A stretch of DNA of 64,000 nt from Streptomyces sp. NBC_01717 (GCF_036248255.1 NZ_CP109179.1:735262-799261); one strand, 5' to 3'. Shown: positions 28,379 through 37,949, numbered from the stretch's first letter. Notes: a model not told the origin generated them from the sequence alone. Numbers and translations are program-made.

Positions 28379-28569
28379 CCCCCTACTGGGCCCGCGCCGG
28401 TGACGGCTGGCTTGGTGACCGATCCCTGGCACCGTGACCGTCCCCCGCCACTGACCCGTCCCCGGGCAGGCCCCGGTATCTGCCTCCTGGTGCCGGGGCT
28501 GCCCCATGCCTATATCCGTCCCGCCCGTGTTTTGTCAGGCGGCAGCCGGGCGAGGACACGCCGCCGTTG

Positions 28570-29007
28570 TCACTTGTTCTGCTCCCACACACAAACGCCG
28601 ACAAAGGCACCGAAGAGCATGACGAGAGCAGCCTGGCTGTCTCCGAAGTACCAGACGAGTCCCACGAAGAGGGCAAGAGCGAGCAGGCTCCCTGCGAGGT
28701 TCGCTTGCCGCTGGGCCTTCGTCACCTGGTGTGGCCGGCGCCCCTTCTCCATCTGGGAGAGCTGCACAGCCGCGCACGGCCCACACAACGGAACGGAATG
28801 AGTACCGGTCAGCGTGACCGCGTCGGCCACGATTGTCTTCTTGCACGACTCCCGCAGCCGGTAGACGTGTGCGTGATCGCACGGACACCCGCACGTCCCT
28901 TTGCTGCTGTCAGTACGGATCTCGACACGATCCGGCTCCCAGCGTGGCTTCTCGTCATAGCCCTCGCTGCCGCGCGGTCGCTTCATGTGTGCTTCGACGC
29001 TCTCCAT
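28570..29007 (-). CDS. Small membrane protein with Cys-rich soluble domain
   Basis: The 145-residue product starts at the ATG at 29007, right after a GGGG-rich ribosome site. The N-terminal half is charged and holds CGCPCDHAHVY, then C-K-K, then PLCGPCAAVQ, likely one zinc site. The C-terminus has two hydrophobic spans (LAGSLLALALFVGLVWYF and AALVMLFGAFVGVCVW). The Cys-rich part should face the cytoplasm. No partner gene was seen. Confidence 0.6.
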   Translation of the reverse strand: MESVEAHMKRPRGSEGYDEKPRWEPDRVEIRTDSSKGTCGCPCDHAHVYRLRESCKKTIVADAVTLTGTHSVPLCGPCAAVQLSQMEKGRRPHQVTKAQRQANLAGSLLALALFVGLVWYFGDSQAALVMLFGAFVGVCVWEQNK

Positions 29008-29336
29008 CCCCGCCCCCTCACCGATGACATTGGCGCCGAAGTCTCCCACGACCTCCCACTCCCCGACGGCGATGCGCTGGAGGAGGAGAACCCCCTGCGT
29101 TCGCTCAGCAGAGGACCAGCCTGTCGCTCTTCGACCGCGTATGACTCCCAGGCACCGAGCGGCAACCCACCCGCTCTGACGGACCTCGGTCACTTGCCCC
29201 GTTCTGCGGTGCTCTGTACGCCTCTTGTGGTCCTTACCCGACCGGCGGGCAAGCTGCGTCGGCCGGATCAGTGGACCACCCGCCCTGGCTGCCCGGCCGG
29301 ACGTGGTGCCCCGCCATGAAAGGATCGCATCACGTC

Positions 29337-29609
29337 ATGCGCACTCTGCTGCTCGACCGTTAAAACCACGGCGGCAACCTTCTGATCGAGGAGTCCTACG
29401 GGATCGAGGACGACGCCGACACAGGCGCCCTTGTCGACGGCCAGGACGGCACCGAGCGTATGGCCTGGTCCGCCACCTTCGACACCGTCAATCACCGCGA
29501 AGCCGTCGATACCGCCTACGAGGTGTACGTCTACTAGGAGAGCGACGGCAAGAACGTGGGCGGCACGCTCATCGACCCGACCACGGGACTCCGGCTCCGC
29601 AAGGGGTAG
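29337..29609 (+). pseudogene. Small gene with two in-frame stop codons
   Basis: The ATG at 29337 opens a 91-codon frame that ends in TAG at 29609. Codon 9 is TAA and a TAG follows Y-E-V-Y-V-Y. The rest reads as a smooth acidic domain (NLLIEESYGIEDDADTGAL, TERMAWSATFDTVNHREAVD, NVGGTLIDPTTGLRLRKG). Loss of function is simplest; read-through is not supported by any context seen. Confidence 0.45.
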
Positions 29610-29830
29610 CCGCCACGCCGGGCCGCTCCGAACCCTCCGCCTTCCACCTTTCGGCCCAGGTTCTGTTCTCGCGGTGCCGGGCCGCCGTGTGTCCGGGCAC
29701 CCTCGATGGCTCTTGCGGTCCTTACCCCACCCGCAGGGATGGTGCGCGGGTCGGGCCGGCGGGGTGGGGTGGGGTTTCCCGCCCCGCCGGCCTGGCTGAC
29801 CGATCTCGATTCCGATCAGGAGGCACACCT

Positions 29831-29990
29831 GTGTTGTTCGCTGAACCCAAAGACCTGCACGAGGACCCGGAGGGCTGCGCCGAGTGGGCGTGGCGTTACG
29901 GCTACATCGAGCTCTCCTGCAACGTCATCCTCAAGACGCTGACGCCGGAGAGGAATGACCTCTTCCCGGCAGCGGTCTCCGGATGGACAC
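29831..29990 (+). pseudogene. 5' fragment of an unknown gene
   Basis: A GTG at 29831 has AGGAGG eight bases upstream and gives MLFAEPKDLHEDPEGCAEWA and VILKTLTPERNDLF. The coding character fades where the convergent phosphatase gene begins (30001). It is a good start without an end. Confidence 0.4.
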
Positions 29991-30000
29991 GGGGAAGTGC

Positions 30001-31200
30001 TTATCGGCTGGCTCCGGCGTGGGCGTGGCGGCCGTCGTGGTGGGGGCCGTGCCAGTCGAGGCACAGCACCGTGGCGTCGTCGGGCAGGTGGCCGCCGCAG
30101 GCGTCGGTAACCGCTGCTGTCAGGACGCGCACGACCTCGCGGGGATGTTCGAAGGCGGTCTCGCGCATGAGGCCGGGCAGGTCGACGGACTCGGCTTGTC
30201 GTTCCTGCATGCCGTCGCTGTGGAGCAGGAGCCGGTCGCCGGGACGCAGGTCGAGGAACTGTACGTGGTACGGGGTGGGTCCGGGGGCGCCGAAGAGCAG
30301 GTCGACGTCCAGGCGCACCTCGTTCACCGTGCCGTCGCGCAGGAGCAGCGGCCAGGGGTGTCCGGCGTTGACGAGCTGTGCGCCGGTCCCGTCCAGGGCG
30401 ATGCGCAGGAGCTGTCCGGTGGCCATGGTGTGGTGGCCGTGGTCGAGGAGAGCCTGGTGGATCCGGCGGGCCTGCTCGGTCAGGCTGGCGCCGTCGCGAC
30501 GAGCGCCGCGCGAGGCGTTGACCAGGAGGGTGGCCATGAGTGCGGCGTCGACGTCGTGGCCCATGGCATCGGTGACGGAAAGATGCAGGGTGTCGTCGTC
30601 GAGGGCGTAGTCGTAGGTGTCCCCGGCGGCGTCGTCGGCCGGGACCAGGCACGCGGCGAGCACGAACTGTGCGGCTTCGCAGGAGGGCGCGTCGGGCAGG
30701 AGCTGGCGCTGGATCTCGGCGGCCAGGCTGAGAGGGGTAGCGCGCTGACCCCACCGGTAGAGGTCGGTGAAGCGGCGGTCGGTGACGATGATGTACGCCA
30801 GCGCGTGCGCGGCCTCGCCAACCTCGTCCAGGATCTCCTGGCTGACGTGCGGCAGGGACAACTCCAGGACGCCGATGGTGTCACCGCGGTTGGTCACCGG
30901 GGCGAACACCCGCTTTCCGCGCCCGGCGTCGGGGGCCCGCACCAGCTCCTGGGTGCGCAACACCTGGTCGTAGACGCTGCCGGCCAGCTGGATCTGATCG
31001 GCGTCGAGGCCGGCCCGCGGGGCGATACCCTCGTCGACCCGCACCATCTGCCGGCCAGCGACGCCGACGAACAGGAACGACACCGCCCGCGCGTCGAACC
31101 GGTCGCGTAGATTGCGCGCCACCACAGCGAGAGACGCCCCCGGTGCCGCGTCCTCCGCAGCGGCGAGCACCTCGGCCAGCCCGAACGGGTCGCCAAGCAT
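30001..31200 (-). CDS. GAF-SpoIIE (PPM-type) serine phosphatase
   Basis: The 399-residue cytoplasmic product has an N-terminal GAF-like sensor (about residues 20-150, with [20 protein letters not shown] and [20 protein letters not shown]) and a C-terminal PPM/SpoIIE catalytic domain. The latter holds the metal-binding acids in [14 protein letters not shown] and [35 protein letters not shown], and [10 protein letters not shown] at the end. Such proteins dephosphorylate anti-anti-sigma factors in Streptomyces. No partner anti-sigma gene is adjacent. The ATG at 31200 follows GGAGG. Confidence 0.88.
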   Translation of the reverse strand: MLGDPFGLAEVLAAAEDAAPGASLAVVARNLRDRFDARAVSFLFVGVAGRQMVRVDEGIAPRAGLDADQIQLAGSVYDQVLRTQELVRAPDAGRGKRVFAPVTNRGDTIGVLELSLPHVSQEILDEVGEAAHALAYIIVTDRRFTDLYRWGQRATPLSLAAEIQRQLLPDAPSCEAAQFVLAACLVPADDAAGDTYDYALDDDTLHLSVTDAMGHDVDAALMATLLVNASRGARRDGASLTEQARRIHQALLDHGHHTMATGQLLRIALDGTGAQLVNAGHPWPLLLRDGTVNEVRLDVDLLFGAPGPTPYHVQFLDLRPGDRLLLHSDGMQERQAESVDLPGLMRETAFEHPREVVRVLTAAVTDACGGHLPDDATVLCLDWHGPHHDGRHAHAGASR

Positions 31201-31432
31201 CCTTGCCTCCGCTCATGCGAATGTCCCAGCCTGACCGCGGGCACTGCCCACATGCGATCTCACACCGGTTCCATCTCGGCGGCGGGCAGGCACGCCCAGT
31301 CCCTCGCATAAATGACCAGTTGCGAGAGTTTTGCGAACACCCCGGAGCCGATCGTGAATCCGCAGGTCGTCGTTCGCAGAGGTCCTCTCAAAACCGGTGA
31401 GTTGTGCGAGGCGGTTCTGAGACACTGCCGGG

Positions 31433-32524
31433 GTGGATCTGACGCCCGATCAAGCAGCAATCGCGGTAGAACGAAACGACTGTCCGAAGTGTGAAGCCCC
31501 GGCCGGCAGCGCATGCCGCACCCGCAGCGGAAAGTGCGCGACGAAGTACCACACCGCCCGCTTCATCCTCGTCCCCGCGCTCCGCGAGGAGCTTGAGGTG
31601 ATCGTGCCGGAGGACCGCTGCCCGGGGCGGCCGTGGAAGCCGGGCCCGCCCGTCGAGGCGGCGCCAGCCACCGCGGTGGCGAAGCCCATCCGGATCGGGT
31701 ACGCCCGCTGCTCGACCGCCCAGCAGGAACTCGCCTCCCAGCTCGCCGCGCTCGAACCGGTCTGCAAGCGGATCTTCTCCGAGAAGATCTCCACCCGGGT
31801 CAAGACCCGGCCCGAGCTGGAGAAGGCGCTGAAGCTGGCGTATGACATCAAGGAGGCGGCCCCCGACCAGGAGGTCATCCTCACCGTCCACGAGCTCAAG
31901 CGCCTCGCCTGCAACGCCGCCGAGCTCATGACCCTCTCCGGCCAGCTCCAGGACGCTGGCGTCCAACTCGAACTCCTCACCGGCCCGCTCACCGGCATCT
32001 ATGACCCCAACGGCATGGGAGCGATGTTCTTCGCCGTGCTCGCCGTCGCCGCGCAGCTCGACCGCAACTACATCCGCGAGAAGACCCTCGAAGGCCGGCA
32101 GACCGCCGCCGCCAAGGGCAACCACGGCGGACGGCCCAAGGTCATCGACGACGACATGCTCACCTTCGCCGTCGCGCTGAAGAACAAGGGCGTCCCCGTC
32201 CCCGACATCGCAAAGAAGCTCACGATCAAGACGGGCAAGAACGCGGGGCGCCACCCCTCGGTCGCCTCGCTGTACCGGGCGCTCGCCGAAGCCGAGGAAA
32301 CCGCCGAGCCCAACGAGGCACAAGTCATCAGCCCCCGCCGCCCGATCCGAGCCCGCATCACGGGCCCCGGCAGCGGCACCGACCCGGAGTTGATGGAACG
32401 GCTCACCGCACAGGTCCTCGACGGCGACACCGTGCTGGACGACCTGGCCCGCCAGGCCGAGGATAGCTCCGACGACGTGGTGGCCCAGCTGCTCGTGCAG
32501 GCTCGGAACGGAGACAACCAGTGA
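31433..32524 (+). CDS. Serine recombinase with N-terminal zinc domain
   Basis: The 363-residue protein starts with a short Cys/His module (CPKCEAPAGSACRTRSGKC and KYHTARF) that is often fused to actinobacterial plasmid recombinases. A resolvase catalytic domain follows: IGYARCSTAQQELASQLAAL with nucleophile Ser94, TVHELKRLACNAAEL, and AVLAVAAQLDRNYIREKTLE. It ends in a resolvase-type HTH (VPVPDIAKKLTIKTGKNAGR). It should resolve multimers or cointegrates. The 230 bases upstream contain short repeats that could be its site, but I could not define one. Confidence 0.88.
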   Translation: MDLTPDQAAIAVERNDCPKCEAPAGSACRTRSGKCATKYHTARFILVPALREELEVIVPEDRCPGRPWKPGPPVEAAPATAVAKPIRIGYARCSTAQQELASQLAALEPVCKRIFSEKISTRVKTRPELEKALKLAYDIKEAAPDQEVILTVHELKRLACNAAELMTLSGQLQDAGVQLELLTGPLTGIYDPNGMGAMFFAVLAVAAQLDRNYIREKTLEGRQTAAAKGNHGGRPKVIDDDMLTFAVALKNKGVPVPDIAKKLTIKTGKNAGRHPSVASLYRALAEAEETAEPNEAQVISPRRPIRARITGPGSGTDPELMERLTAQVLDGDTVLDDLARQAEDSSDDVVAQLLVQARNGDNQ

Positions 32525-33462
32525 TCCCCATGCCGCCCCATCGCTGGAAGGGCCCGGCGTCCTCGGCGCCACCGGACCCGGAGAACACGGTCTCTTCGGC
32601 CCTGGCCCGACCCCACGGAGCCTGAAGTGGACAACGCCGACCCCGGCCACAGCGCACCGGAGCGCTCTTCGCAGTAGGAGAACCCCAGCAAGATCAATCT
32701 CATCGGGATTTCCTGTACCTCAACTACTCACACCCGAGCCACTGTGGGGGGATTGCCTGTTCTGGGCTGACTGGGTGTTGTGCGCGTCTTGTGGTCTGCT
32801 GAACGTTTCAAAGAGACGTGTGGCGGACGCGCGGGTGGTGGCTGCCTGGCAGGCCGTGCACGTAGTGCTGTGAACAGTGTGCTTTCGGGTGGCGGTCATG
32901 TAGTGCTTCTACAAGTCGTTCATCATGATCGTGTTGCCCTGCGTGCGGGCTGCTGTCGAAGGCTGACGGCTGTCTGTCCGGAGCTGCTACGTCGCCCGAT
33001 CTGGGCGCGTACGATCGCGTGCCTATGCGGGCCGCGTTGAGCTGTCATCGTGTGTGCGGTGAAGTTCGGGGCCGGGGGGTTGTGGTCGCCGGCTGAGAGA
33101 TAGATCCGGGTGCTGGTGCGGCTCACCAGGGTCGGTGTGTGGGTCAGAGTGGGTGATCGTCGGGCTGTAGGTGCCGGCCAGGGCGTCCGCCGGGATGCCG
33201 CTCTGTGAGACTGCAGGACATCCGGGATCGACGATATGTTTTGGCGCCCGGTCGTTATGCCGGCGACGGCGACGGCGACAGCGACAGTGGCAGTGGCAGT
33301 GGCAGTGTGTGCGGCGCAGTCGGGCGAACTGGGGACCGCATGGGGACACTTACTGCTGGTCTGTTCGGTCTCCTGGACGAGGCACAGCGTGTGGGGGTCG
33401 AGTTGTGTCGGCGGCGGGGGCCTGCCGCCGGGGCGCTGTCGGCACGCCCGTAGGGTTTTGTC
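32525..33462. other. Non-coding region with a short GC-rich repeat
   Basis: 938 bases with no supported gene. A low-complexity stretch at 33258-33306 repeats hexamers of the GCGACG, GCGACA and GTGGCA type. A minus-strand frame across it exists only because the repeat lacks stops. Confidence 0.4.
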
Positions 33463-34122
33463 ATGGGATTCACCGACGTCCGCGTTGACGGACTGGTCAC
33501 GTTGGCTCGGTATGCGGTGGCCGACTGTCCGGTGGGGTTTTTGACGCCGGACCAGTGCCGGGCGCAGGGTCTTGTCCGTCCTCCCGGCGATCATGGGAAG
33601 GTGGATGGCTGGCTGGTCGAGGAGAGGGGTGCAGGGTTTGTGCATCGGCCGCTCCACGATCTGCGTGGCCTGGTTGCAGTGAGGTCGGGGGACCGCGGGG
33701 CCCGTTCCTGGGGTGCTGTCGTCCGTGACATGGCGCGTAAGCGCATCGCGATCGAGGCCAGGGAACTCGTTGCCCGCGCCGGGTACCGGGCAGGTGTGGT
33801 CGCGGACCGAACTCTGAGCGGCACAGTCGTCAGGCCGGAGGGGAGGCCTTACGCCTACGGCCACCCGCTGGTCGCCACGGTGCGCCAGACAGCCTGCTGC
33901 GGCCGTGTCTGCGAAGTCGCCGTGCGTTCCCTCTTCGACCTCATCGCCGTGCACCACCGGTTCCGTAGCGAGCCGGGTCCCACCTGCCTGCCCAGCGATC
34001 ATCGGCGACCGGGAACTCACCCCCGGCGAGGTGGACCTGCTCCCTGCCGATCCGAGAACCCGGAAACCCTGTGCCGAGGACGACTGAGACACGGCCGGCC
34101 GGACCGCCGAGGAGGTCCGTGA
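33463..34122 (+). CDS. Hypothetical protein, uncertain
   Basis: A frame from the ATG at 33463, with AGGG about ten bases upstream. The first 180 residues look like a folded protein (ARYAVADCPVGFLTPDQCRA, ELVARAGYRAGVVADRTLSG, ACCGRVCEVAVRSLFDLIAV). The last 40 are Arg/Pro-rich and run into an IS remnant in another frame, so the natural C-terminus is probably lost. No family was recognised. Confidence 0.4.
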   Translation: MGFTDVRVDGLVTLARYAVADCPVGFLTPDQCRAQGLVRPPGDHGKVDGWLVEERGAGFVHRPLHDLRGLVAVRSGDRGARSWGAVVRDMARKRIAIEARELVARAGYRAGVVADRTLSGTVVRPEGRPYAYGHPLVATVRQTACCGRVCEVAVRSLFDLIAVHHRFRSEPGPTCLPSDHRRPGTHPRRGGPAPCRSENPETLCRGRLRHGRPDRRGGP

Positions 34123-34215
34123 CCAGCGCGCCGTCACCCTGGCCGAGGCATACGCTCGCAACCCCGAACACTTCAGCCGCCGCCCCCTACCACCCGAGAT
34201 ACCCCTGGATCAACG
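34085..34215 (+). pseudogene. C-terminal scrap of an integrase-core (IS3-type) transposase
   Basis: One frame reads RTAEEVRDQRAVTLAEAYAR and N-P-E-H-F-S-R, and after one shift P-W-I-N-D-P. This is the tail seen after the rve domain of IS3-type transposases (VRxxR...L..AYA.NPERF, then P.LP...WIN.P). No ends were found. Confidence 0.5.
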
Positions 34216-34492
34216 ACCCAGCCAGCTTCGGATACGGGCCGTACTCGGGAAGGTCGGTGACTGGGACGGCGAACGCGCCAATCGCCGCGGTGACTGTCGC
34301 GCACTGCCAGACGGCCACCATCCACACACAAATCCGCCAGGTCCAGGCCAGAGAACTCCCCTGTCACCGGCGGCCCGGCAGATGATCGCAGCCCTCACCC
34401 ACGAGTCACAACTGCGCCGCAAGCTGCGCTGGAGCGACCAAGCACGAGTTCGAAGGCAGGCCACCGGTCAGTCGGGTGAACAACTCTGTGGG

Positions 34493-35206
34493 TCAATACA
34501 TCTGGGCCGTCGCCGGGGTCTTCTTGTTCGGGTTGTCGGTGGCGGTTTCGGTTGTGGGTGTGATTTTGGTGGGTTTGGGTGCGGTGTACATCGCCGACCC
34601 CTGTTTCTTCTCCTTCTCGATGATCTTCTTGTTGGCGAGGCTGTCCAGGATGTTGCGTACCGTCTGGATGGTGGTCGCACGCTTGGGGTGGGCTGTCTCG
34701 AGGTCCGCATGGACCTCGCGGGTGATGCGGGGCTCACCGGCGTGCGCGAGGAGGAGTCCGAGGACGAGCTCGCTCAGCGAGGGCTCCGCAGCGTTCGTGG
34801 CGTCCGTCTTCGTGGCGGTCTTCTTCGCGGCAGCCTTCTTCGGCGCGGACTGTGTCACTTTGCCGGGGGCCTTGGCGCGCGCCGTCTTCTTCCCACGGGA
34901 CGCAGCGGCGGTCGTCTTCGTCACCGTCTTATGCCGCGGAGGCGGAACAGCCTGGGTCGGGGCCGCCTCGGCCAGTGCGTCGGTCTTTAGGAGGGCAGGT
35001 GCGCTCTGCTGTTCAGCCGGCGGGCCCACCAGGCCCTGCATGTCGGACAACAACACCTCGTCCGCCTTGAGTTGCTTCAGCCTCCCCTGCAGCTCTGTGA
35101 TCTGCGCGGCGATGCTTTCCTGCTCCTTGTGGTTGGCCTCACGGTCGGCGGCGAACTGCTGCGCGTACCTGTTCTGGATGGGGGTGTTCTTTGACGCGTC
35201 GGTCAC
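34493..35206 (-). CDS. Coiled-coil, Lys/Ala-rich, winged-helix protein (DNA-binding)
   Basis: A GTG at 35206 with AGGAG upstream gives 237 residues. The order is an N-terminal coiled coil (KEQESIAAQITELQGRLKQL), a histone-H1-like basic linker (KKTARAKAPGKVTQSAPKK), a winged helix (LVLGLLLAHAGEPRITREV and VRNILDSLANKKIIEKEK), and a Thr/Lys tail. The arrangement suggests a chromatin-type or regulatory DNA-binding protein. Similar proteins recur on Streptomyces plasmids. It lies next to whiB and close to the repeat clusters at 36-37 kb, so a role in plasmid maintenance is conceivable but unproven. Confidence 0.7.
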   Translation of the reverse strand: MTDASKNTPIQNRYAQQFAADREANHKEQESIAAQITELQGRLKQLKADEVLLSDMQGLVGPPAEQQSAPALLKTDALAEAAPTQAVPPPRHKTVTKTTAAASRGKKTARAKAPGKVTQSAPKKAAAKKTATKTDATNAAEPSLSELVLGLLLAHAGEPRITREVHADLETAHPKRATTIQTVRNILDSLANKKIIEKEKKQGSAMYTAPKPTKITPTTETATDNPNKKTPATAQMY

Positions 35207-35432
35207 AGCGGCTCGTTCTCCTCGTACCTGGTGTGTGGGCCGGATGCTACTCAATTCCAGGGCGTTTAGTTGTTATCCCGCACGATCTGCACTCTTGCGG
35301 GCATCACGGACGTAGTGCTGTCTGCTCGGGGCAGCGTGGCAGCGGCCCCCGTGGCCCGCCAGCCGATCCCGGAGGCGGAATAGGCTGAACGTCTGCTGCT
35401 GTGACGCAGCATCGACGGGGGAGGGGAAGACG

Positions 35433-35723
35433 ATGGGCGAGACGGCCTACTGGAGTGAACGGGCAGCCTGCCGCAGCAGTGATCCGGAAGAGCTGTTCGA
35501 CGCTGCGGCACGGCAGAACCGGGCCAAAGCTGTCTGCAACGGATGCGCGGTGCGCACCGAGTGCCTGGTCGAAGCCCTCGACAACCGCATCGAGTTCGGC
35601 GTGTGGGGCGGCATGACCGAACGGGAGCGCCGGGCACTGCTGCGCCGCCGCCCCGAGGTCACCTCGTGGCGGCAGATGCTGGAGGCGGCCCGCGTCGCCC
35701 ACGGGCAACCACAGGCCAGCTGA
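35433..35723 (+). CDS. WhiB-family iron-sulfur transcription factor
   Basis: A 96-residue cytoplasmic regulator. The four cluster cysteines are C13, C35, C38 and C44 (C-x21-C-x2-C-x5-C), followed by the turn FGVWGGMTERERRALLRRR, which contacts sigma and DNA. An AGGGGA-type ribosome site precedes the ATG at 35433. Plasmid-borne WhiB proteins usually modulate host sigma-dependent transcription. Confidence 0.93.
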   Translation: MGETAYWSERAACRSSDPEELFDAAARQNRAKAVCNGCAVRTECLVEALDNRIEFGVWGGMTERERRALLRRRPEVTSWRQMLEAARVAHGQPQAS

Positions 35724-36093
35724 GCGGCGTACTCACCGCGCTGCTGCCTCTCACCTCGCGGCCGGGGGTGTTTTCTCCCTGAGATGTCCGAGCCGGGGGA
35801 GAGCGAAACGCTTGGGGTGGAGGTTGGCCCGTGTGCAGCGGCCTGGTACTTGGTGGGATGAGTGGGTGCCGTCCTGTGAGAAATCCCTGTTGAGAATCTC
35901 CCGTCAGGAGAGCGCCTGGCCCACCGGTTGCCCTGCGCTCCTTTTGCCTGCATGACCGTGACCAGCCGCCCGAACAGCCCACCTGTGCGCGTGGCCGGGG
36001 CCCGCGACCTCCCGCACGGCTGGCGTGCCTGCCGGGGTCGGTGAGCGCGGGCAGGAGCAGGCGCGGCATGAGGGCCCCATCGGCAGTCGATCA

Positions 36094-36400
36094 AAGTATC
36101 CCTGCGACGAATACTTCCGGTATCCCGGCGCGATCCCCGAAAGACCTGAGCCCGGATCACCAAGCAACCTCGGGCACAGACTTGACGGCCCGTCCCCGGC
36201 GTGAAAGCAAGGTGGTCGGCCGGCGCAAGGCGCAGGGCCGCTCCAGAGACGGGTCACAGTATTCGCTGAACGAATACTTGAGCGCTGCGACTGCTCATCA
36301 GACCTCACCTCTTGTATTCGCGAGACGCATACTTTGCGAGAGCCCGAAGGGGGAAGGGCCGGATCCTGGAGTCCGCAGAGTATTCGTCTCACGAATGCTT
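36094..36400. repeat. Four copies of a 23-bp palindrome (AGTATTCG-N5-CGAATACTT)
   Basis: Sites at 36094-36116, 36257-36279, 36312-36334 and 36378-36400 share two 9-bp half-sites related to AAGTATTCG around a 5-bp spacer. Each carries zero to two mismatches. The region from 35724 to 36870 has no supported gene, so these are likely binding sites for a dimeric protein: partition, replication control or repression. The spacers (tgcga, ctgaa, cgaga, tctca) are not conserved, which supports protein recognition of the arms. Confidence 0.85.
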
Positions 36401-36871
36401 CCCCTCTGTCTGTGGGGGTGCGACGTCAAGGACCAGGTCGGGGGCATGCGTGCGGAGAATGCTGCGCCCGGCATATATGCCCTGTGGGGGCATGTATGGC
36501 GGGCGTATGGGGTCGCAGAGAGCGGTGTGGTCAGCTGGCCTGGCGCAGGATGGGTATCGGGGACAGGGCGGTGAGGGGCTGGAAGCTGGCCGCGTGGACC
36601 TGCACGTCCCCGGGTGACCCGAGTTCCACGGGCCCGTTCCGGAACAGGGCCGGATCCAGGATGTGATTGTCCCAGCTGTGGGAGTGGTGGCGGGCGGACT
36701 AGGCGGCCTGGTCGCGCGAGGGCTGCTCGGCCGGGCGGGGAATCGCGGGTGTCTCGTTCAGGGGCGTTCCGGCCGGTGTGGGCAGGCTTCATTGAGGCGA
36801 AAGCGGCTCAGCCGTCGTTTGTTGAGAACTGCTCACAGCCATGGGTGGGACGGGATACTCGCGGTGTCGGT
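36401..36871. other. Region without a recognisable gene
   Basis: 471 bases between the palindromes and the iteron-like boxes. Frames present are short and unlike Streptomyces proteins. Two ATATGCC-type motifs around 36475 break the GC-rich background but show no clear structure. Confidence 0.35.
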
Positions 36872-37170
36872 GGTGACGCACTCCGGGGCCAGGGTGACGC
36901 TCGGGGTGACGCACTTTCCGCGCTGCCATGACACATCTGACCTGCATTTTTTCTGCTGCCCGCTATCGAGGGGGTGACGCGGTGACGCACTTTTCGGCTA
37001 TCTCTCTGTGTGAAAGAGAAAGATCAGGAGAGAGGTATGGAGAGATGTCCGCAAAGTGTGTCATTGCGTCACCGGCGACGTCGGATCCAGCAGATAACGG
37101 CACGTCAACTGGGGTATAGAGACTGAAGAGTGCGTCACCTTGTCGTCATCCCCTCATCGAGTGCGTCACC
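36872..37170. repeat. Eight iteron-like GGTGACGCACT boxes (candidate replication origin)
   Basis: Direct copies start at 36872, 36893, 36905, 36973 and 36981. Inverted copies (AGTGCGTCACC) end at 37073, 37139 and 37170. The consensus is GGTGACGCACT, with three copies imperfect. Between the two groups lies a pyrimidine-rich then purine-rich stretch (about 36940-37040) that is the least GC-rich part of the area. Opposed iterons around an easily melted segment is a classical plasmid-origin layout. No DnaA box was recognised. Confidence 0.75.
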
Positions 37171-37208
37171 AGGGGACCGGTTGGGCAGGGCGAACGGGTC
37201 GCTGTCTC

Positions 37209-37394
37209 CTATCCCCTGGCGGGGCAGTGTGCGCTGGGTACATCGAGGCCGATGGCCAACCGCGCCGCGGGCAGGCTCCACACCATCACCGCCGGCCGGC
37301 TCGGGTCCCACCGGCCCAGGCCGCGCTCCCATATGAACGCCGGTCTGGCCGCGGTGACGGTTTTGCTGCGGGGGCGGGTGGTCTGGACGGACAT
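37209..37394 (-). CDS. Possible 61-residue protein
   Basis: The ATG at 37394 opens MSVQTTRPRSKTVTAARPAF and continues IWERGLGRWDPSRPAVMVWS to a stop at 37209. It is basic, with several tryptophans. The opposite strand has an equally long frame, so the call is weak. Confidence 0.3.
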   Translation of the reverse strand: MSVQTTRPRSKTVTAARPAFIWERGLGRWDPSRPAVMVWSLPAARLAIGLDVPSAHCPARG

Positions 37395-37684
37395 GGTCCG
37401 AGGACGGACGTGCGACCTGACGGCGGCCCCGTAGTCCCGGGTCAGAACGCAGCACACCGGTTGGCGGAGTCGGCCCGTGAGACAGGCGCCAACGGCAGGG
37501 CGGGAGACATCGCCGCAGCGAGGGGTGCATGGTGCGGTTTCCTGCGCCACGCAGGGCAGGGTCTGCACCGTGGGGAGGCCGGGCGCCGGGAAGGACGGGC
37601 AAAGCGCCGCCGGAGCACCCCCCGAATGTCGGCGCCCCCCGGAAGACGGACCGCTGCCCGGGATACGGCACCCCTGGCCCTTCA

Positions 37685-37701
37685 GGTACCTACTAGGTAC
37701 C
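37685..37701. promoter_or_regulatory. Palindromic operator of toxin-antitoxin module 1
   Basis: The perfect palindrome GGTACCTACTAGGTACC ends eight bases before the antitoxin ATG (37710), where a self-repressing antitoxin would bind. A palindrome of the same GGTA(A)C type lies at the equivalent position in module 2. Confidence 0.75.
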
Positions 37702-37709
37702 ATCAGGGT

Positions 37710-37949
37710 ATGCCGTCCTTGAACATCACCTTCACCGACGACGAACTCGAAGCGGTCCGCGCCGCCGCGGCCGCCGAGGGCAAGTCCCTCAAGCAGTTCG
37801 TCCACGACCTGCCGCTGCGCGAACAGCAGCGCCTGCAGTTCGTCCGCTACGCCGTCTCCTGGGGCGAGCGGCACCGGGACGAGTTCGACGACGCCTTCCC
37901 CGACGAGATGCCGCCGGCCGGCCGCCGGCAGGGAGCCGAAGCTGCCTGA
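37710..37949 (+). CDS. Antitoxin of module 1 (RHH-like)
   Basis: The 79-residue product starts PSLNITFTDDELEAVRAAAA, a short strand then helix as in ribbon-helix-helix or Phd-like DNA binders, and has an acidic flexible tail (RDEFDDAFPDEMPPAG) for toxin binding. It is coupled to the toxin by a TGATG overlap. The operator palindrome is directly upstream, and no strong ribosome site is visible, so the mRNA may be leaderless. Confidence 0.75.
   Translation: MPSLNITFTDDELEAVRAAAAAEGKSLKQFVHDLPLREQQRLQFVRYAVSWGERHRDEFDDAFPDEMPPAGRRQGAEAA

Noticed and set aside
29225..30610. A 461-codon plus-strand frame
   Set aside because: It crosses a pseudogene and then runs antisense to the SpoIIE phosphatase; only the start at 29831 has gene-like features.
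31388..32650. A 420-codon minus-strand frame
   Set aside because: Antisense of the serine recombinase; Gly/Val/Leu-rich with no domain.
33258..33306. Hexamer repeats as a regulatory array
   Set aside because: Imperfect, short and in a gene-free stretch; more likely low-complexity drift.
32923..34161. A 412-codon minus-strand frame
   Set aside because: It runs through the GCGACG-type hexamer repeats and an IS remnant, has a low-complexity middle and no ribosome site.
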